A stretch of DNA of 64,000 bases, taken from NCBI RefSeq assembly GCF_001592005.1, contig NZ_BCVZ01000002.1, positions 310,001 through 374,000 of the forward strand. Direction: 5' to 3'. Positions 43,779-53,210 of the stretch are shown here, one piece after another. The stretch's first letter is position 1, and the number at the start of each line of letters is the position of its first letter. Position numbers and translations under genes: made by a program. Under the pieces are notes generated by a model. It was given only the letters and a program-made list of their open reading frames with translations. It made no database searches and was not told the DNA's origin. This DNA comes from Bacillus sonorensis NBRC 101234 = KCTC 13918 (GTDB taxonomy: Bacteria > Bacillota > Bacilli > Bacillales > Bacillaceae).

Positions 43779-43792
43779 GTAAAGCGCTTTCA
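43779..43792. promoter_or_regulatory. cre site (CcpA) upstream of lplA
   Basis: GTAAAGCGCTTTCA contains the palindromic AAAGCGCTTT core and fits the cre consensus at 12 of 14 positions. It lies 44 bases before lplA. Confidence 0.7.
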
Positions 43793-43834
43793 TTTTTTCC
43801 GGCAAGCTTCATTTTTTGCCCGGCATAGCAAACT

Positions 43835-46420
43835 TTATTTGCCGGTATGACCTTTTCTTGCATCTCCTGTTTCAGGGGGCATATCTCCTATAATCTCCAG
43901 CAGAGCGATCGTGTTTAAGCACCATTGCGACATGGTGTTTGTCGTGACCCAGGGAATTTCCGCGAGCCGCTTCCAGGAGTCCGTCTGCTTCACGGTAATC
44001 GGCAATGGGGTATGGCTCAGCGTTTCATCAAGCAAAAGGCGCCATGCTTTTTCGGCAAGCTGTCTGTCTTGGCGGCGGCGGGCTCCATATGCAGCCATCG
44101 CAGCGGAAAACATCGGCCAGTGAAACAGCCTATCATGAAGTATTCCGCCGCTTCTGCTCCGCTTTTCTTCGTCACTCAGCAAATAAAAATCACCAAATTC
44201 CGCAAGCATGTCGCTCCATTCCTCGTCTTCCAAAAGACCGGCGAGCTCCATCCATACTTGCGGGGCGCCAAAAGCGATGACCATGTGATAGCCGCCTTTA
44301 TTCCCGTCTCCCATATGAAGCAGTCTTGCATCTTCGGGATCGTATTCAAAAGTCGGCCCTGACAGCAAACGCAGCTGCAGCGCTTTGAGTTGGTCAATCC
44401 CTTTGAGAATTTTCGCCAAATAAGCTTGATTACCCGTTCTTTCCCATTCCGTCAGCCAATTGGAGCAGAGTGCCGCCCAATCGGGTCCGACCCTTGCATG
44501 GGTGTAGCATTTGCTTTTTGGATAATACGCCCTCATTGGATCCAACGTTTTCAACGCTTGATCAGCATCCTTCACTTCCGATAAAATGTCGCCTGTCCGT
44601 TCATCCGCTGTCAAATAGTAGTAAGCTTTATGAAGTCCGGCCATACTGATTCTCACTTCTTTGCAGCCGCAGCCCCAATGAATGACATTGTGCCTTGAGC
44701 CAAGCCCTTTATATTCGCCGAAATGATAGCAGTCCACCTCGCTTGTGTGGCGGGTCATCGCTTCAGCCATTCTGAAAATGTCTTCTCTTCCCGATCTGAA
44801 AAACATCTGCCAAAGCCATAAATTCGGAACCAGTTCTGTATTCTGCCAGGCATAGCCGCCTAAATCATAACGCCACACATGGCGGACCGGGTCGTACGTA
44901 TGCATGACATCCCCAAAATGCCAATAGCCGTACCAGCCGCGTTGGTCAACTTCATGCTTGTAAAACGAAAAGGACTGAGCAAGCTGTTCTTCGAGCATCG
45001 CTTTAAATGGATGGCTTTTATCTTCTAAACTCCATATTCCAAGAGCGCGCGTTTTATAATAGTATTCAGGTTCACACACCAAAAGCGGAGGATTTTGCCA
45101 TTCATCTGCCAGGATGTTCAGCTCTTCACTGCTTGGCGGTTTTGCAAAACAGGCGAGATTGACTTCGCTCGTATTGGCGATTCCGACGGGTGTCGAACGC
45201 ATTTCCGCAAACCCTTCATAGGCGCTTTCAACATGGGTTGTCTTTGAATAATGCCGGAGATCCATTCCCTCAGCCTCAGGAGGCCAAAACCAAACGGTCA
45301 ATTTCGCGTTTTCTGTATGAAGGCCTGAAACCTCAAGCGATGACGGATATTTCTCAAAAAAATGTCTGAGTCCCAAAGCAATTCCCCCGTTTTCACCCCC
45401 GGCATACATCAGCCCTTTCGCCCTTTTGCCATGGATGGCGCGCACCCAGGCGCAATCCGGGTCAGTTCGTTTTTTTAAACTGTAGTGAAGCGGCGAATCC
45501 TGGACAAGCTTATAGTCATTCCATACCGCATTTCCTGTTGCATCACGGACTACTTCTGAAGTTTCGGCATTTTCGCTCACCAGCTCGCCCGCGATCTGTT
45601 TTTCGTATAGCCCGTTTGCTTCGTTAAACCTTCTGGTGACCAGAAGCTGGGCAGCCTCTCCGTAAATCCCGCTGTCTGCTGCATAGCGAATATGCCGATT
45701 CCAGGGGGCTCCGCTCAACTTTGCCGAACATTCCAATCCGAGTCCTTTGACCCTTTCATTTTTCCCCTCACTATCAATAAATATCGTGTGCATGATCCGA
45801 ATGGATGCAGAGCCGGCATAAAAAGAAAATCTGACCGTAAACGGGAGCCACGCAGTTCCAGAGCGGGTGTCGCGATGGACCCCTTCGGCCTTGATAACCG
45901 CCTTCACCGGCCCGCTTTGTTCGATTGCCGCGCTGGTGATCATGCTTTCAAATCGTTCAATTTGATAGATCGTCTCTGATGCTGTGCCGCTCTTTTTTTC
46001 TTTGAAGGCGATGAGCCGTCCGGTTTTTAGCAATCGTTCGCCTGAAAGTGAGATTGAGCTGATCAAGGATGGACCTGTTTTTTCAAGTTTGCAGACCATC
46101 GCTCCTGTATTGACGGTGATGCTGCTTTCCCTTTCGCTGAGTTGAAGAATGCGTTCAGGCGTTTCCTGTCCTCTTTTTTGCAGCAAGACACGTCCGCCGC
46201 TTCCCTCCTTGAAAACGGCGGCATGCCCCGTCCACTTCACAGAGCCGTCCGGCCAGTACGCCAACGGCCAGCTTTGCAAAAACGGAGCGGGTTGATCAGG
46301 TACGGTGATTGAGATCGGATCATCTTTTTGAAGCGCGCCTATTTCCCACGGGACTCCCCAAGTCACACCACCGGAGGCGTTCGGCGTTGCATTCAGCCAT
46401 TTTAATTCAGCCTTTGCCAT
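43835..46420 (-). CDS. yetA: YetA, PcRGLX/YetA-like polysaccharide lyase (PL26-type)
   Basis: 861 residues from ATG 46420, which has GGGAGGAG eight bases upstream; an ATG eight codons earlier overlaps that SD. No signal peptide, so intracellular. The N-terminal beta-domain (WLNATPNASGGVTWGVPW) is followed by a helical (alpha/alpha) toroid from about residue 400 with HNVIHWGCGCKEVRI and RVGPDWAALCSNWL. Related to exo-rhamnogalacturonan lyases of family PL26, so it probably trims imported rhamnogalacturonan oligosaccharides. Its own promoter lies after a terminator. Confidence 0.9.
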   Translation of the reverse strand: MAKAELKWLNATPNASGGVTWGVPWEIGALQKDDPISITVPDQPAPFLQSWPLAYWPDGSVKWTGHAAVFKEGSGGRVLLQKRGQETPERILQLSERESSITVNTGAMVCKLEKTGPSLISSISLSGERLLKTGRLIAFKEKKSGTASETIYQIERFESMITSAAIEQSGPVKAVIKAEGVHRDTRSGTAWLPFTVRFSFYAGSASIRIMHTIFIDSEGKNERVKGLGLECSAKLSGAPWNRHIRYAADSGIYGEAAQLLVTRRFNEANGLYEKQIAGELVSENAETSEVVRDATGNAVWNDYKLVQDSPLHYSLKKRTDPDCAWVRAIHGKRAKGLMYAGGENGGIALGLRHFFEKYPSSLEVSGLHTENAKLTVWFWPPEAEGMDLRHYSKTTHVESAYEGFAEMRSTPVGIANTSEVNLACFAKPPSSEELNILADEWQNPPLLVCEPEYYYKTRALGIWSLEDKSHPFKAMLEEQLAQSFSFYKHEVDQRGWYGYWHFGDVMHTYDPVRHVWRYDLGGYAWQNTELVPNLWLWQMFFRSGREDIFRMAEAMTRHTSEVDCYHFGEYKGLGSRHNVIHWGCGCKEVRISMAGLHKAYYYLTADERTGDILSEVKDADQALKTLDPMRAYYPKSKCYTHARVGPDWAALCSNWLTEWERTGNQAYLAKILKGIDQLKALQLRLLSGPTFEYDPEDARLLHMGDGNKGGYHMVIAFGAPQVWMELAGLLEDEEWSDMLAEFGDFYLLSDEEKRSRSGGILHDRLFHWPMFSAAMAAYGARRRQDRQLAEKAWRLLLDETLSHTPLPITVKQTDSWKRLAEIPWVTTNTMSQWCLNTIALLEIIGDMPPETGDARKGHTGK

Positions 46421-46440
46421 TTGAAATGCTCCTCCCTTTC

Positions 46441-46572
46441 TCATGGATTAGCCAGTATTTTCCCTTCAGGCCGTCTTGCCGTCAATGCTCCTTTTTTGCC
46501 TGAGGCGCTTAAACAGATTTCTCCTTTTTTGCCGGCCTGCCTTTGTTTTGCTGTAACCTCGATTGTGCAAAT
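46441..46572 (-). pseudogene. Possible 3' remnant of a glycosidase-like gene
   Basis: A stop-free minus-strand stretch of about 43 codons ends at TGA 46441-46443 and reads TIEVTAKQRQAGKKGEICL, then SASGKKGALTARRPEGKILANP. The alternating T.EVTAK...G.I.LSASG..G.LTAR pattern resembles the C-terminal beta-sandwich of family GH2 glycosidases. It has no start and is cut off at the yesZ terminator. It could be chance, but codon use looks Bacillus-like. Confidence 0.3.
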
Positions 46573-46604
46573 AAAAAGCCGCAGACAAAGGTCTGCGGCT
46601 TTTT
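46573..46604. terminator. Terminator of yesZ
   Basis: AAAGCCGCAGAC pairs with GTCTGCGGCTTT with an AAAG loop; T runs on both strands. Confidence 0.9.
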
Positions 46605-48603
46605 ATTGTCTTGCTGCGGGAAATAGTAAGGTCCGGTATTGATAAGGTCCGAGCTTCAGGCGGCCCCTTGCTTCCCTATTATTTGTGATCACATCGGCTG
46701 CATTGTCTGGCAATACCACTTCTCCCCCTTTTCCGTCCATATTGACGATCACCCAAAGAGTACCGTCCGGACCCATGCGCGGGGCGACGATTGTGCCCGG
46801 CGTCACATTCATGTTAAGTGTCACACCGGCCTCTTCGGCGTAGTGGCTGATCATCTTCTTCAGCATCATGTCCCCGGCTTCTCCTGCCGGCATCGAACCG
46901 AGCATGACGATTTTTCCTTTGCCCCGTTTATGCTCTGTCATAAAAGCCTTCCCTGAGGCCGGTCCTTGTTCAATGATGCCGACCGCCTCTGCCGGATCTG
47001 CTTCAAAAACAGCACTCCACAGACTGAGCGGAGCCTTGATCCCAAAAGCGCTCCCCACTGTGCGCCGCTCATGCAGCGGAAACGTAAACAGCGTTTTGAC
47101 CCTGGCGTATGTTTCTAAAGGTCCAAGCCCGCAGTCGGTATGGATGGTATGATGTTCCGTCCGCCCGCCTGTCAAAGGTCCGGTGATCCAAATTCCGCCG
47201 TTTTCCGTGAATGCTGATGCCTTTTTGATGAATTCCGGCGGTAAATAATGAATAAACGGGGTAAACAGCAGCTTATAGCCGGCAAGCGTGCTGCCTTCCA
47301 AAATCACGTCTCTATGGATGCCCAATGATAAAAACCGGTCATAAAAATCGGTGATGAGCGACCTGTAGTGGAGCTGGCGGTGAGGCTCAGTCTTTAAAAA
47401 AGCCTTCGCCCGGTCTGAATAGACAACAGCCGTTTCAGCCTGAACAGGAACAGTCGAGAGCACGGCATCCTCAATCTCTTTTCTGGCGCGCTCGACTTCA
47501 AGCACATTCCGATAGCCCACATCCTGCTCGCCCCAAGCGCTGAGAATTGAACCGTGCGGCTGTTCAGAGCCGGCTCTGTGCTGCCGCCACAGCCAATAGC
47601 AAAAGGCCTCACTCCCCAAGGCATAAGAAGATACCGCTTCAGCTCTCAAATAGCCGTCTTCATGAGGCAGCGCATAGCTTTCAAGTGAAGCGCTGTAGGA
47701 AGGACTTGTTTCCATAATCCAAAAAGCCCGTCCTTTTTTCATGTTTCTCCATAAATCACAATTGAACAAAAAAGCGGCTCTGTTTTCTTGGGAAGCGTAC
47801 GTATCAAAGGAGGCAAAATCAAGGCCGCTGAACAGGTCCTCATTATTTACGCCAAACATGACACTGCTGTTATGGGTGATCGGAGCGTCTGAATGCTTTC
47901 TGATCACCGCCGCTTGTTCGTGGGCAAATTCAGTGATTTTTTCCATGGAAAACAGCTGATACATCGTTTTTAAAGATGAATGATGCAAAAATGGAGTCGG
48001 ACCGGGTTGAGGGATTTGTTCAAAGGTCTGATACGTCACGCTCCAGACGCCGGTCCCCCATGCCTCATTCAGCCGGTCAATCGATTGATACCGTTCCTTC
48101 AGCCATTTGTGCCACAATGTTTTGCATGTTTCGCACATGCATTCGCTGACATGGCATTTCAATTCATTGTCAAGCTGCCAGCCGGCAAGCCCCGGCAGCC
48201 CGCCGATTTCTTTGGCAATATGCTCAGTGATCAGCCGCGCCCGCTCTCTGAAATACGGATGGTTCGTACAGACATGCTGCCTTGATCCATGTCCCATCGT
48301 TTCACCTTTTTCATTGACATGCATTCTTTCGGGATGGCCGTGGGTCAGCCAGATCGGCGGAGTGGCAGTCGGCGTGCACATGACGGTTTCAATTTCATTG
48401 GCGGCCAGTTTGCGAATGACATGCGCAAAAAAACTGATATCAAAACACCCTTCTTCCGGCTCCATTTTTGACCAGGCAAATTCGCCGATTCTGACAACAT
48501 TGATCCCCGTTTCTTTCATCATATGGATATCTTCTTCGAGGACGGCTTCATTCCATAACTCAGGATAAAAACAGGCACCGTGGTACAGCTTTTGCTGTTT
48601 CAT
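46603..48603 (-). CDS. yesZ: YesZ, beta-galactosidase family GH42
   Basis: About 666 residues. I use ATG 48603; a GTG two codons earlier overlaps the yesY stop and is also possible. GH42 three-domain enzyme: acid/base E149 and nucleophile E300 (numbered from the GTG) in GWQLDNELKCH and FWIMETSPS, and zinc-type cysteines in CHVSECMCETC. No signal peptide. Removes beta-galactose from galactan side chains of rhamnogalacturonan-I after uptake. Translationally coupled to yesY. Confidence 0.93.
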   Translation of the reverse strand: MKQQKLYHGACFYPELWNEAVLEEDIHMMKETGINVVRIGEFAWSKMEPEEGCFDISFFAHVIRKLAANEIETVMCTPTATPPIWLTHGHPERMHVNEKGETMGHGSRQHVCTNHPYFRERARLITEHIAKEIGGLPGLAGWQLDNELKCHVSECMCETCKTLWHKWLKERYQSIDRLNEAWGTGVWSVTYQTFEQIPQPGPTPFLHHSSLKTMYQLFSMEKITEFAHEQAAVIRKHSDAPITHNSSVMFGVNNEDLFSGLDFASFDTYASQENRAAFLFNCDLWRNMKKGRAFWIMETSPSYSASLESYALPHEDGYLRAEAVSSYALGSEAFCYWLWRQHRAGSEQPHGSILSAWGEQDVGYRNVLEVERARKEIEDAVLSTVPVQAETAVVYSDRAKAFLKTEPHRQLHYRSLITDFYDRFLSLGIHRDVILEGSTLAGYKLLFTPFIHYLPPEFIKKASAFTENGGIWITGPLTGGRTEHHTIHTDCGLGPLETYARVKTLFTFPLHERRTVGSAFGIKAPLSLWSAVFEADPAEAVGIIEQGPASGKAFMTEHKRGKGKIVMLGSMPAGEAGDMMLKKMISHYAEEAGVTLNMNVTPGTIVAPRMGPDGTLWVIVNMDGKGGEVVLPDNAADVITNNREARGRLKLGPYQYRTLLFPAARQ

Positions 48604-48605
48604 GC

Positions 48606-49247
48606 TCACACCGTCTCTTTGACAAACGGCAGCCCGAGCTCCTGCATACCTGATGAGACAAGCTTTGCGATTTCCCAGGCGCCCTTTTTCGTAAAGTGGG
48701 TATAATCGTTTACATTTTCTGAAATCATGAAATATTTAAAAATGTCACTGTATCCTTTTTCCGCAAAGTGCTGAAGACTTTTATTCATGAGGTCGATTAA
48801 GAGGACATGTTCTTCTTCTGCAAGCTGTTTCATGGCAATGCAATAATCAGGAAAATCGTTTAAAAACACGCCGTTCTCGTAGTGAAGCCTGGCAACAGGG
48901 GTAATGAGGAGCGGTGTGGCTTCCTTTTGGCGCGCTCCTTCAATATACATCCTTAAATATTGTTTGTATGTGGTGTACGGATCAGTATAGCGTTCGGGTT
49001 TGTCTTTTGATGAATCATTATGGCCCATCTGGACAAACAGCCAGTCGCCTTTTTTGATGACCTCCAGGATAGCCGCCAGCCTTCCTTCTTCCACAAAGGT
49101 TTTTGAACTCCTTCCTCCGATTGCCCGATTGACGACCTGAACATCCTCCGACAAATAAGATTGAAGAAATTCCCCCCATCCGCCTTGAGGCGAGTTCGCT
49201 TGATAGTTCTGGACCGTTGAATCCCCGGCCAAATAAATCGTTGTCAC
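48606..49247 (-). CDS. yesY: YesY, rhamnogalacturonan acetylesterase (SGNH)
   Basis: 213 residues; GTG start with AAGGAG nine bases upstream. SGNH hydrolase: block I LAGDSTVQNY (nucleophile S10), block III GHNDSSK, and the C-terminal DYTHFTKKGA with the catalytic Asp/His. No signal peptide, so it deacetylates imported oligosaccharides. Paralogue of YesT in the same locus. Confidence 0.92.
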   Translation of the reverse strand: MTTIYLAGDSTVQNYQANSPQGGWGEFLQSYLSEDVQVVNRAIGGRSSKTFVEEGRLAAILEVIKKGDWLFVQMGHNDSSKDKPERYTDPYTTYKQYLRMYIEGARQKEATPLLITPVARLHYENGVFLNDFPDYCIAMKQLAEEEHVLLIDLMNKSLQHFAEKGYSDIFKYFMISENVNDYTHFTKKGAWEIAKLVSSGMQELGLPFVKETV

Positions 49248-49386
49248 ATTCTATCACTCCTTTTTGATCAAATCTCTTACGAAACAACCTTTCAATTCTA
49301 TTGAAAAAAGCGGAAGATTTGACGGACGCGGCTGTCCATCTTTTGTCCTCGCGTCCGCCATTTTCCTGATGCGTCACACTAAGGCG

Positions 49387-49400
49387 AGAAAACGCTTACT
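49387..49400. promoter_or_regulatory. cre site (CcpA) upstream of yesY
   Basis: AGAAAACGCTTACT matches the cre consensus TGWAARCGYTWNCW at 13 of 14 positions. It lies 140 bases before yesY. Confidence 0.65.
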
Positions 49401-49422
49401 ATTCATTTTATGGGAACGGATT

Positions 49423-49824
49423 TTAGATCACAATCATACTTTTTTGTTTTTCTGGATTGGCGCCGTACTCCTGAAAATGAACCCTTTCCTCCACTCCGTC
49501 AGGATAATTCGGGCTTTCTCCAGGCTTTAAAAACATAAACACTTGTTTCGTCGCTTCAACCCCGATGGCATTGTAATACGCGATGCTTTTCCGATTCAGA
49601 TCAATCACAGGAACATTCATGTTTCGCCCGAGTTCTTTCATCGCATTCGGGTACTCTCCGATGCTGTTGTAAAACACGCCGTTCTCATCGAATGTCCGCT
49701 TGCTCTGGGTTGTGACAAGCACTGGCCGTCCGCCTTTTTCCCCGGGTCCGGTCGATATATGTTTTCAAATAATCCTGAAATGTCGTGTTTGGATCGGTAT
49801 GTCTGGAACGAAGCTGTCCCTTCA
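49423..49824 (-). pseudogene. Decayed rhamnogalacturonan acetylesterase (YesT/YesY-like relic)
   Basis: The 3' part reads GRPVLVTTQSKRTFDENGVF, PDYPDG-like PNYPDGVEERVHF, clearly aligned with YesT (YPVLVTPVQRRHFDENGG, HYPDGIIDNTHF). The upstream part (RSRHTDPNTTFQDYLKTYIDRTRG) is in another frame from base 49824; the shift falls near 49735-49742. The whole N-terminal half with the GDS nucleophile block is missing, and the end diverges after HFQEYGA. So it has lost its N-terminus and carries at least one frameshift. It sits between yesW and yesY, where B. subtilis has yesX. Confidence 0.8.
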
Positions 49825-49843
49825 TTTTTGATTCTCTTTTTAA

Positions 49844-51712
49844 TCAGGGTGTATAAATATTCGGTTTCTGTTGGGCAGACATGCCTTCACCCAAATAAAA
49901 ACCGGTATGCGGCGGCTGGTTGTAGCCGACGTTTTGCCAGGCGATTCCAAGGCGGTAGACAGCATCATGCATCAGCGTGTACATGCGATGATTTGTCACA
50001 TTAGTCGTCGTGTAAATTCTGAGCGCACTGCTGTCATCTGTGCGCCATATCACTTCTTCGCGCCAGTCTCCGATCAAGTCGGCCGAGAGAGCAGGCGTCG
50101 CCTTAGTCCCATTGTTTGCAGAAGCTCCGGCAGCCGTCAGCAGATTGATCGTTTTGGAATTTTTGTAATCCCATTTATCAATCCTGTTGCTGTCGAGAAG
50201 TTCCCGCTGAAGATCACCGTCCCACCAGACGCCAAAATTCGTTGAAGAAGGAAGGGTGCTCGAAATCTTTACCCCTTTTGCCGTATACAGTCCGCCGTTC
50301 GCCCACACCTCAGCTCCAGGATGGCGCGGATCAATGTCGGCCGCCATCCCGCGTCCGACATCCTTGCCGGCATGGACGCCCCAAAGGAGTTTTCCTGTCG
50401 CTGCATCACGGAGTGACAATCCGTAAGGGGAACCGCTGTTTTCGTGGACTTGAAACACCTCCATTCCGGCCCTTGCCGGATCAAGGTCGCTGGCGTGCAT
50501 CGCATCTCCGTGCCCCCATCCAGTCGAATACAAGCCTTTTCCATCATGGTCAACCGCCATGGCGCCGTACAAAATCTCGTCTTTTCCATCGCCGTCGGCG
50601 TCTGCGACACTCAAATTATGATTGCCTTGTCCGGCATACCCATGATTTCCGGAGGAATTTGAATCAAATGTCCACAGTTTTGTCAGCTTCCCGCCCCTCC
50701 AGTTGTAAGCGACTAATACCGTCCTCGTATAATAGCCGCGCGCCATGACAAGGCTCGGTCTCTCTCCGTCAAGATACGCGACACAGGCGAGAAAACGGTC
50801 AACCCTGTTCCCGTAGCTGTCTCCCCAATCCGCTACGTTTCCGCGGGCCGGTTCATAGTCTACGGTTGCCAGCTCTTGTCCTGAATCGCCTTTAAAGATC
50901 GTCAAATATTCCGGCCCCGACAATATCCGGCCTTGAGCGTTGCGGTAATCGGCATCAGCGCTCCCGATCACCTTCCCTCTTCCGTCTTTCGTTCCGTCAG
51001 CCGTCTTCATCGCGATTTCCGCTTTTCCGTCACCGTCAAAATCATAGACGAGGAACTGCGTATAATGGGCGCCGGCGCGGATGTTTTTGCCCAAGCCGAT
51101 TCTCCACATCCGGGTGCCGTCCAGCTTGTAAGCATCAATGAATACTTCTCCGGTATACCCGTCTTGTGAATTGTCTTTCGAATTTGAAGGGTCCCATTTA
51201 AGAATGATCTCGTATTCACCGTCGCCGTCAAGATCGCCGACGCTCGCATCATTCGCGCTGTAGCTGTATGAGACGCCATCAGGCGTTCGCCCGCCGGACG
51301 GCTTTTGCAGCCGAACCGATTTGTAGTTCTCCCCCCAGACTGCGGCCTTTTCAGAGGACGGCTGCTCCTCGCCGTTTACCACGGCCCTCACTTCATACGA
51401 TGAATTTACATTCCCATTTGAATCAAGAAAGTTCGTACTGGATGTTATCGGAGCGTTGTTGAGTTTTTGTCCGTTTCGATACACATTGAACGAAACGGAG
51501 GACGGCTCCGTTCCGAGCAGCCGCCAGCTGATAAAAACGCCGTTATCCGTTTTGACAGCGACAAGCCCCCGCTTCAGTGATTCCATTTGTCTCGCCTGCA
51601 GCGTCCGGCCCGCATCCGCTTCCGCTTTTTCCGATAAAGCTGGAACCAGCATGAGTGTCAGAAGAGATGCAGCCGTCAGCAGTTTCCTCCATCTGTTTCT
51701 GCCTTTGTTCAT
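49844..51712 (-). CDS. yesW: YesW, secreted rhamnogalacturonan endolyase (PL11)
   Basis: 622 residues (B. subtilis YesW is about 620). Signal peptide (KLLTAASLLTLMLVPALSEKAEA), then an FN3-like domain (about 35-130), then an eight-bladed beta-propeller rich in calcium loops of the type DGDGKAEIAMKTADG and DADGDGKDEILYG. PL11 endolyase cutting the Rha-GalA backbone of rhamnogalacturonan-I outside the cell. AAGGGAG before the ATG. A perfect cre sits just upstream. No yesX exolyase paralogue is present. Confidence 0.95.
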   Translation of the reverse strand: MNKGRNRWRKLLTAASLLTLMLVPALSEKAEADAGRTLQARQMESLKRGLVAVKTDNGVFISWRLLGTEPSSVSFNVYRNGQKLNNAPITSSTNFLDSNGNVNSSYEVRAVVNGEEQPSSEKAAVWGENYKSVRLQKPSGGRTPDGVSYSYSANDASVGDLDGDGEYEIILKWDPSNSKDNSQDGYTGEVFIDAYKLDGTRMWRIGLGKNIRAGAHYTQFLVYDFDGDGKAEIAMKTADGTKDGRGKVIGSADADYRNAQGRILSGPEYLTIFKGDSGQELATVDYEPARGNVADWGDSYGNRVDRFLACVAYLDGERPSLVMARGYYTRTVLVAYNWRGGKLTKLWTFDSNSSGNHGYAGQGNHNLSVADADGDGKDEILYGAMAVDHDGKGLYSTGWGHGDAMHASDLDPARAGMEVFQVHENSGSPYGLSLRDAATGKLLWGVHAGKDVGRGMAADIDPRHPGAEVWANGGLYTAKGVKISSTLPSSTNFGVWWDGDLQRELLDSNRIDKWDYKNSKTINLLTAAGASANNGTKATPALSADLIGDWREEVIWRTDDSSALRIYTTTNVTNHRMYTLMHDAVYRLGIAWQNVGYNQPPHTGFYLGEGMSAQQKPNIYTP

Positions 51713-51733
51713 AACAGTCTCCCTTCGCTATTT

Positions 51734-51747
51734 TGTAAGCGCTTACT
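51734..51747. promoter_or_regulatory. cre site (CcpA) upstream of yesW
   Basis: TGTAAGCGCTTACT is a full match to the cre consensus TGWAARCGYTWNCW, 22 bases before the yesW ATG. Confidence 0.9.
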
Positions 51748-51825
51748 TAAACGGATTCTATTATGACTTCCATTTTTATTCAATTGTACTTTCTTGCAAT
51801 CGGCAGATAACGGAAAATAACGCTT

Positions 51826-52497
51826 TTAATATTCAGCATCTGTATATCCGTACTTTTTTGCCTGTTTATCTTTTTTTGCAGAGGCAGCATTCCCCAATCC
51901 GAGAAAGCAGCGGTGAGCGAGAAACATCCAGACAAGGGCGAATAAACTGATGCCGTAAAACGGAATCAAGCCCGGAACAGTCATGAGGACATAGACGACC
52001 GCCGCACCTGATGCGGCCATGGCGATCGTGGTCAGAGGGCGAAGCATGCCAATCAGCACAGCTTGAGAAAAGTACCGGACAAACGGCATTTCAAAATGAA
52101 CATAGAGCGGAAAAATATACATGAGCACCATGATATACAACACGCCCGCAAGCCATGTTGAATAACTGACCATGATCGAAAACAAATCCGCCCTGCCTTG
52201 AAAAAATTGATGGTTGACGAACAGCATCCATCCAATGGCTGCAAGGATAAGCCCGAGTCCGTTTGTTTTGATGAATTCTTTTTTATACGTTTGATAAAAG
52301 GTTTGAAACACCGGCACATCCGCATGCCCCCTCAGCCATTTGCGAACAACGGCAAACATGGCGGCCGTGCTCGGGGCCCAGCCCAACACAATGCCGCCGC
52401 ACAATGTAAATAGAAGCCACAGCCCGTTCAGCCAGGCGATTCTGGCGGCCGCTTCGCAGCAGCCGTAAATCATCGCCATCGCGCCTTTTTCCCGCAT
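51826..52497 (-). CDS. yesV: YesV, DUF624 membrane protein
   Basis: 223 residues, about five membrane helices, DUF624 (YesL/YesV) family: AWLNGLWLLFTLCGGIVLGWAPSTAAMF-type N-terminus and ADLFSIMVSYSTWLAGVLYI. These proteins recur in Bacillus and Clostridium polysaccharide loci beside LplB-type transporters; role unknown. AAAGGTGG lies before the ATG. A basic C-terminal tail (KKDKQAKKYGY). Confidence 0.88.
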   Translation of the reverse strand: MREKGAMAMIYGCCEAAARIAWLNGLWLLFTLCGGIVLGWAPSTAAMFAVVRKWLRGHADVPVFQTFYQTYKKEFIKTNGLGLILAAIGWMLFVNHQFFQGRADLFSIMVSYSTWLAGVLYIMVLMYIFPLYVHFEMPFVRYFSQAVLIGMLRPLTTIAMAASGAAVVYVLMTVPGLIPFYGISLFALVWMFLAHRCFLGLGNAASAKKDKQAKKYGYTDAEY

Positions 52498-52517
52498 GGA
52501 TCAATCCACCTTTCCAT

Positions 52518-53210
52518 CTAGTCCCGCAGCAAGCGGCGCACCTCAAAATTGGCATAGTCCGCCACGAGCGGCGCCATTTGCCTGAAGCCGATTTTCCCTC
52601 CGCCATAGACCGGGCCGTATCGCCTGCCGTCATCCGTCCATTCGAGAATCGGCAGACCGTTGATCGAAAAGGATACATATGCTCTGTCTTTGACCAGCTT
52701 CATTCGATAAGGAGGCAAAGCATCATCAGCGGGCGGAAGAGGATCGGCTCCTTCCTTTACAAGATGAAATCCCCGGCTTTTACGGAGATTGCACGTTCTA
52801 AACGCCCTCTCATCATGATGTTTATGTCTGAAATAGGATAGATGCAGGGCATTGATGTCGCCTGAATGATATTCCGGATATTTTCCCCTTCTCTTCGCAA
52901 GGCGCGGAGCAAATAAATCTTCCCCGTGGAGGCCGGCAGCAGCGAAAAATATCATGCACAGCCCCGGTTCTCTTACAGGATAGAAATCCCATTTGATGAT
53001 GATCTCATCCGGAAATGTCTCAGGACACCAATAAACAAAATGCGCATCATCTCCATAATGCTCTGGGTCGAGCTCGTTTTCCAACTGCATTCTGCCCTCC
53101 GGAAAACGAACCTTTCCTTTTCCCTCCATCACCCAGCCGCGGAGATCTTCACTTGATGACAGGCGGTTTTGATAGATGATGTCTCCTTCTTTGGCATCAA
53201 GGCTGGACAT
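52518..53210 (-). CDS. yesU: YesU, DUF1961 jelly-roll protein
   Basis: 230 residues from ATG 53210 (GGGAGGGAG upstream). The frame's 24-codon extension overlaps yesT and has no SD. DUF1961, concanavalin-like beta sandwich: VYWCPETFPDEIIIKWDFYP, YPEYHSGDINALHLSY and KIGFRQMAPLVADYANFEV. Putative carbohydrate-binding or hydrolytic protein of unknown activity. Overlaps the yesT stop by 14 bases. Confidence 0.9.
   Translation of the reverse strand: MSSLDAKEGDIIYQNRLSSSEDLRGWVMEGKGKVRFPEGRMQLENELDPEHYGDDAHFVYWCPETFPDEIIIKWDFYPVREPGLCMIFFAAAGLHGEDLFAPRLAKRRGKYPEYHSGDINALHLSYFRHKHHDERAFRTCNLRKSRGFHLVKEGADPLPPADDALPPYRMKLVKDRAYVSFSINGLPILEWTDDGRRYGPVYGGGKIGFRQMAPLVADYANFEVRRLLRD

Noticed and set aside
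51456..51950. 164-codon plus-strand frame over the start of yesW
   Set aside because: Antisense to the yesW signal peptide and cre region, no SD, low-complexity Phe/Leu-rich translation.
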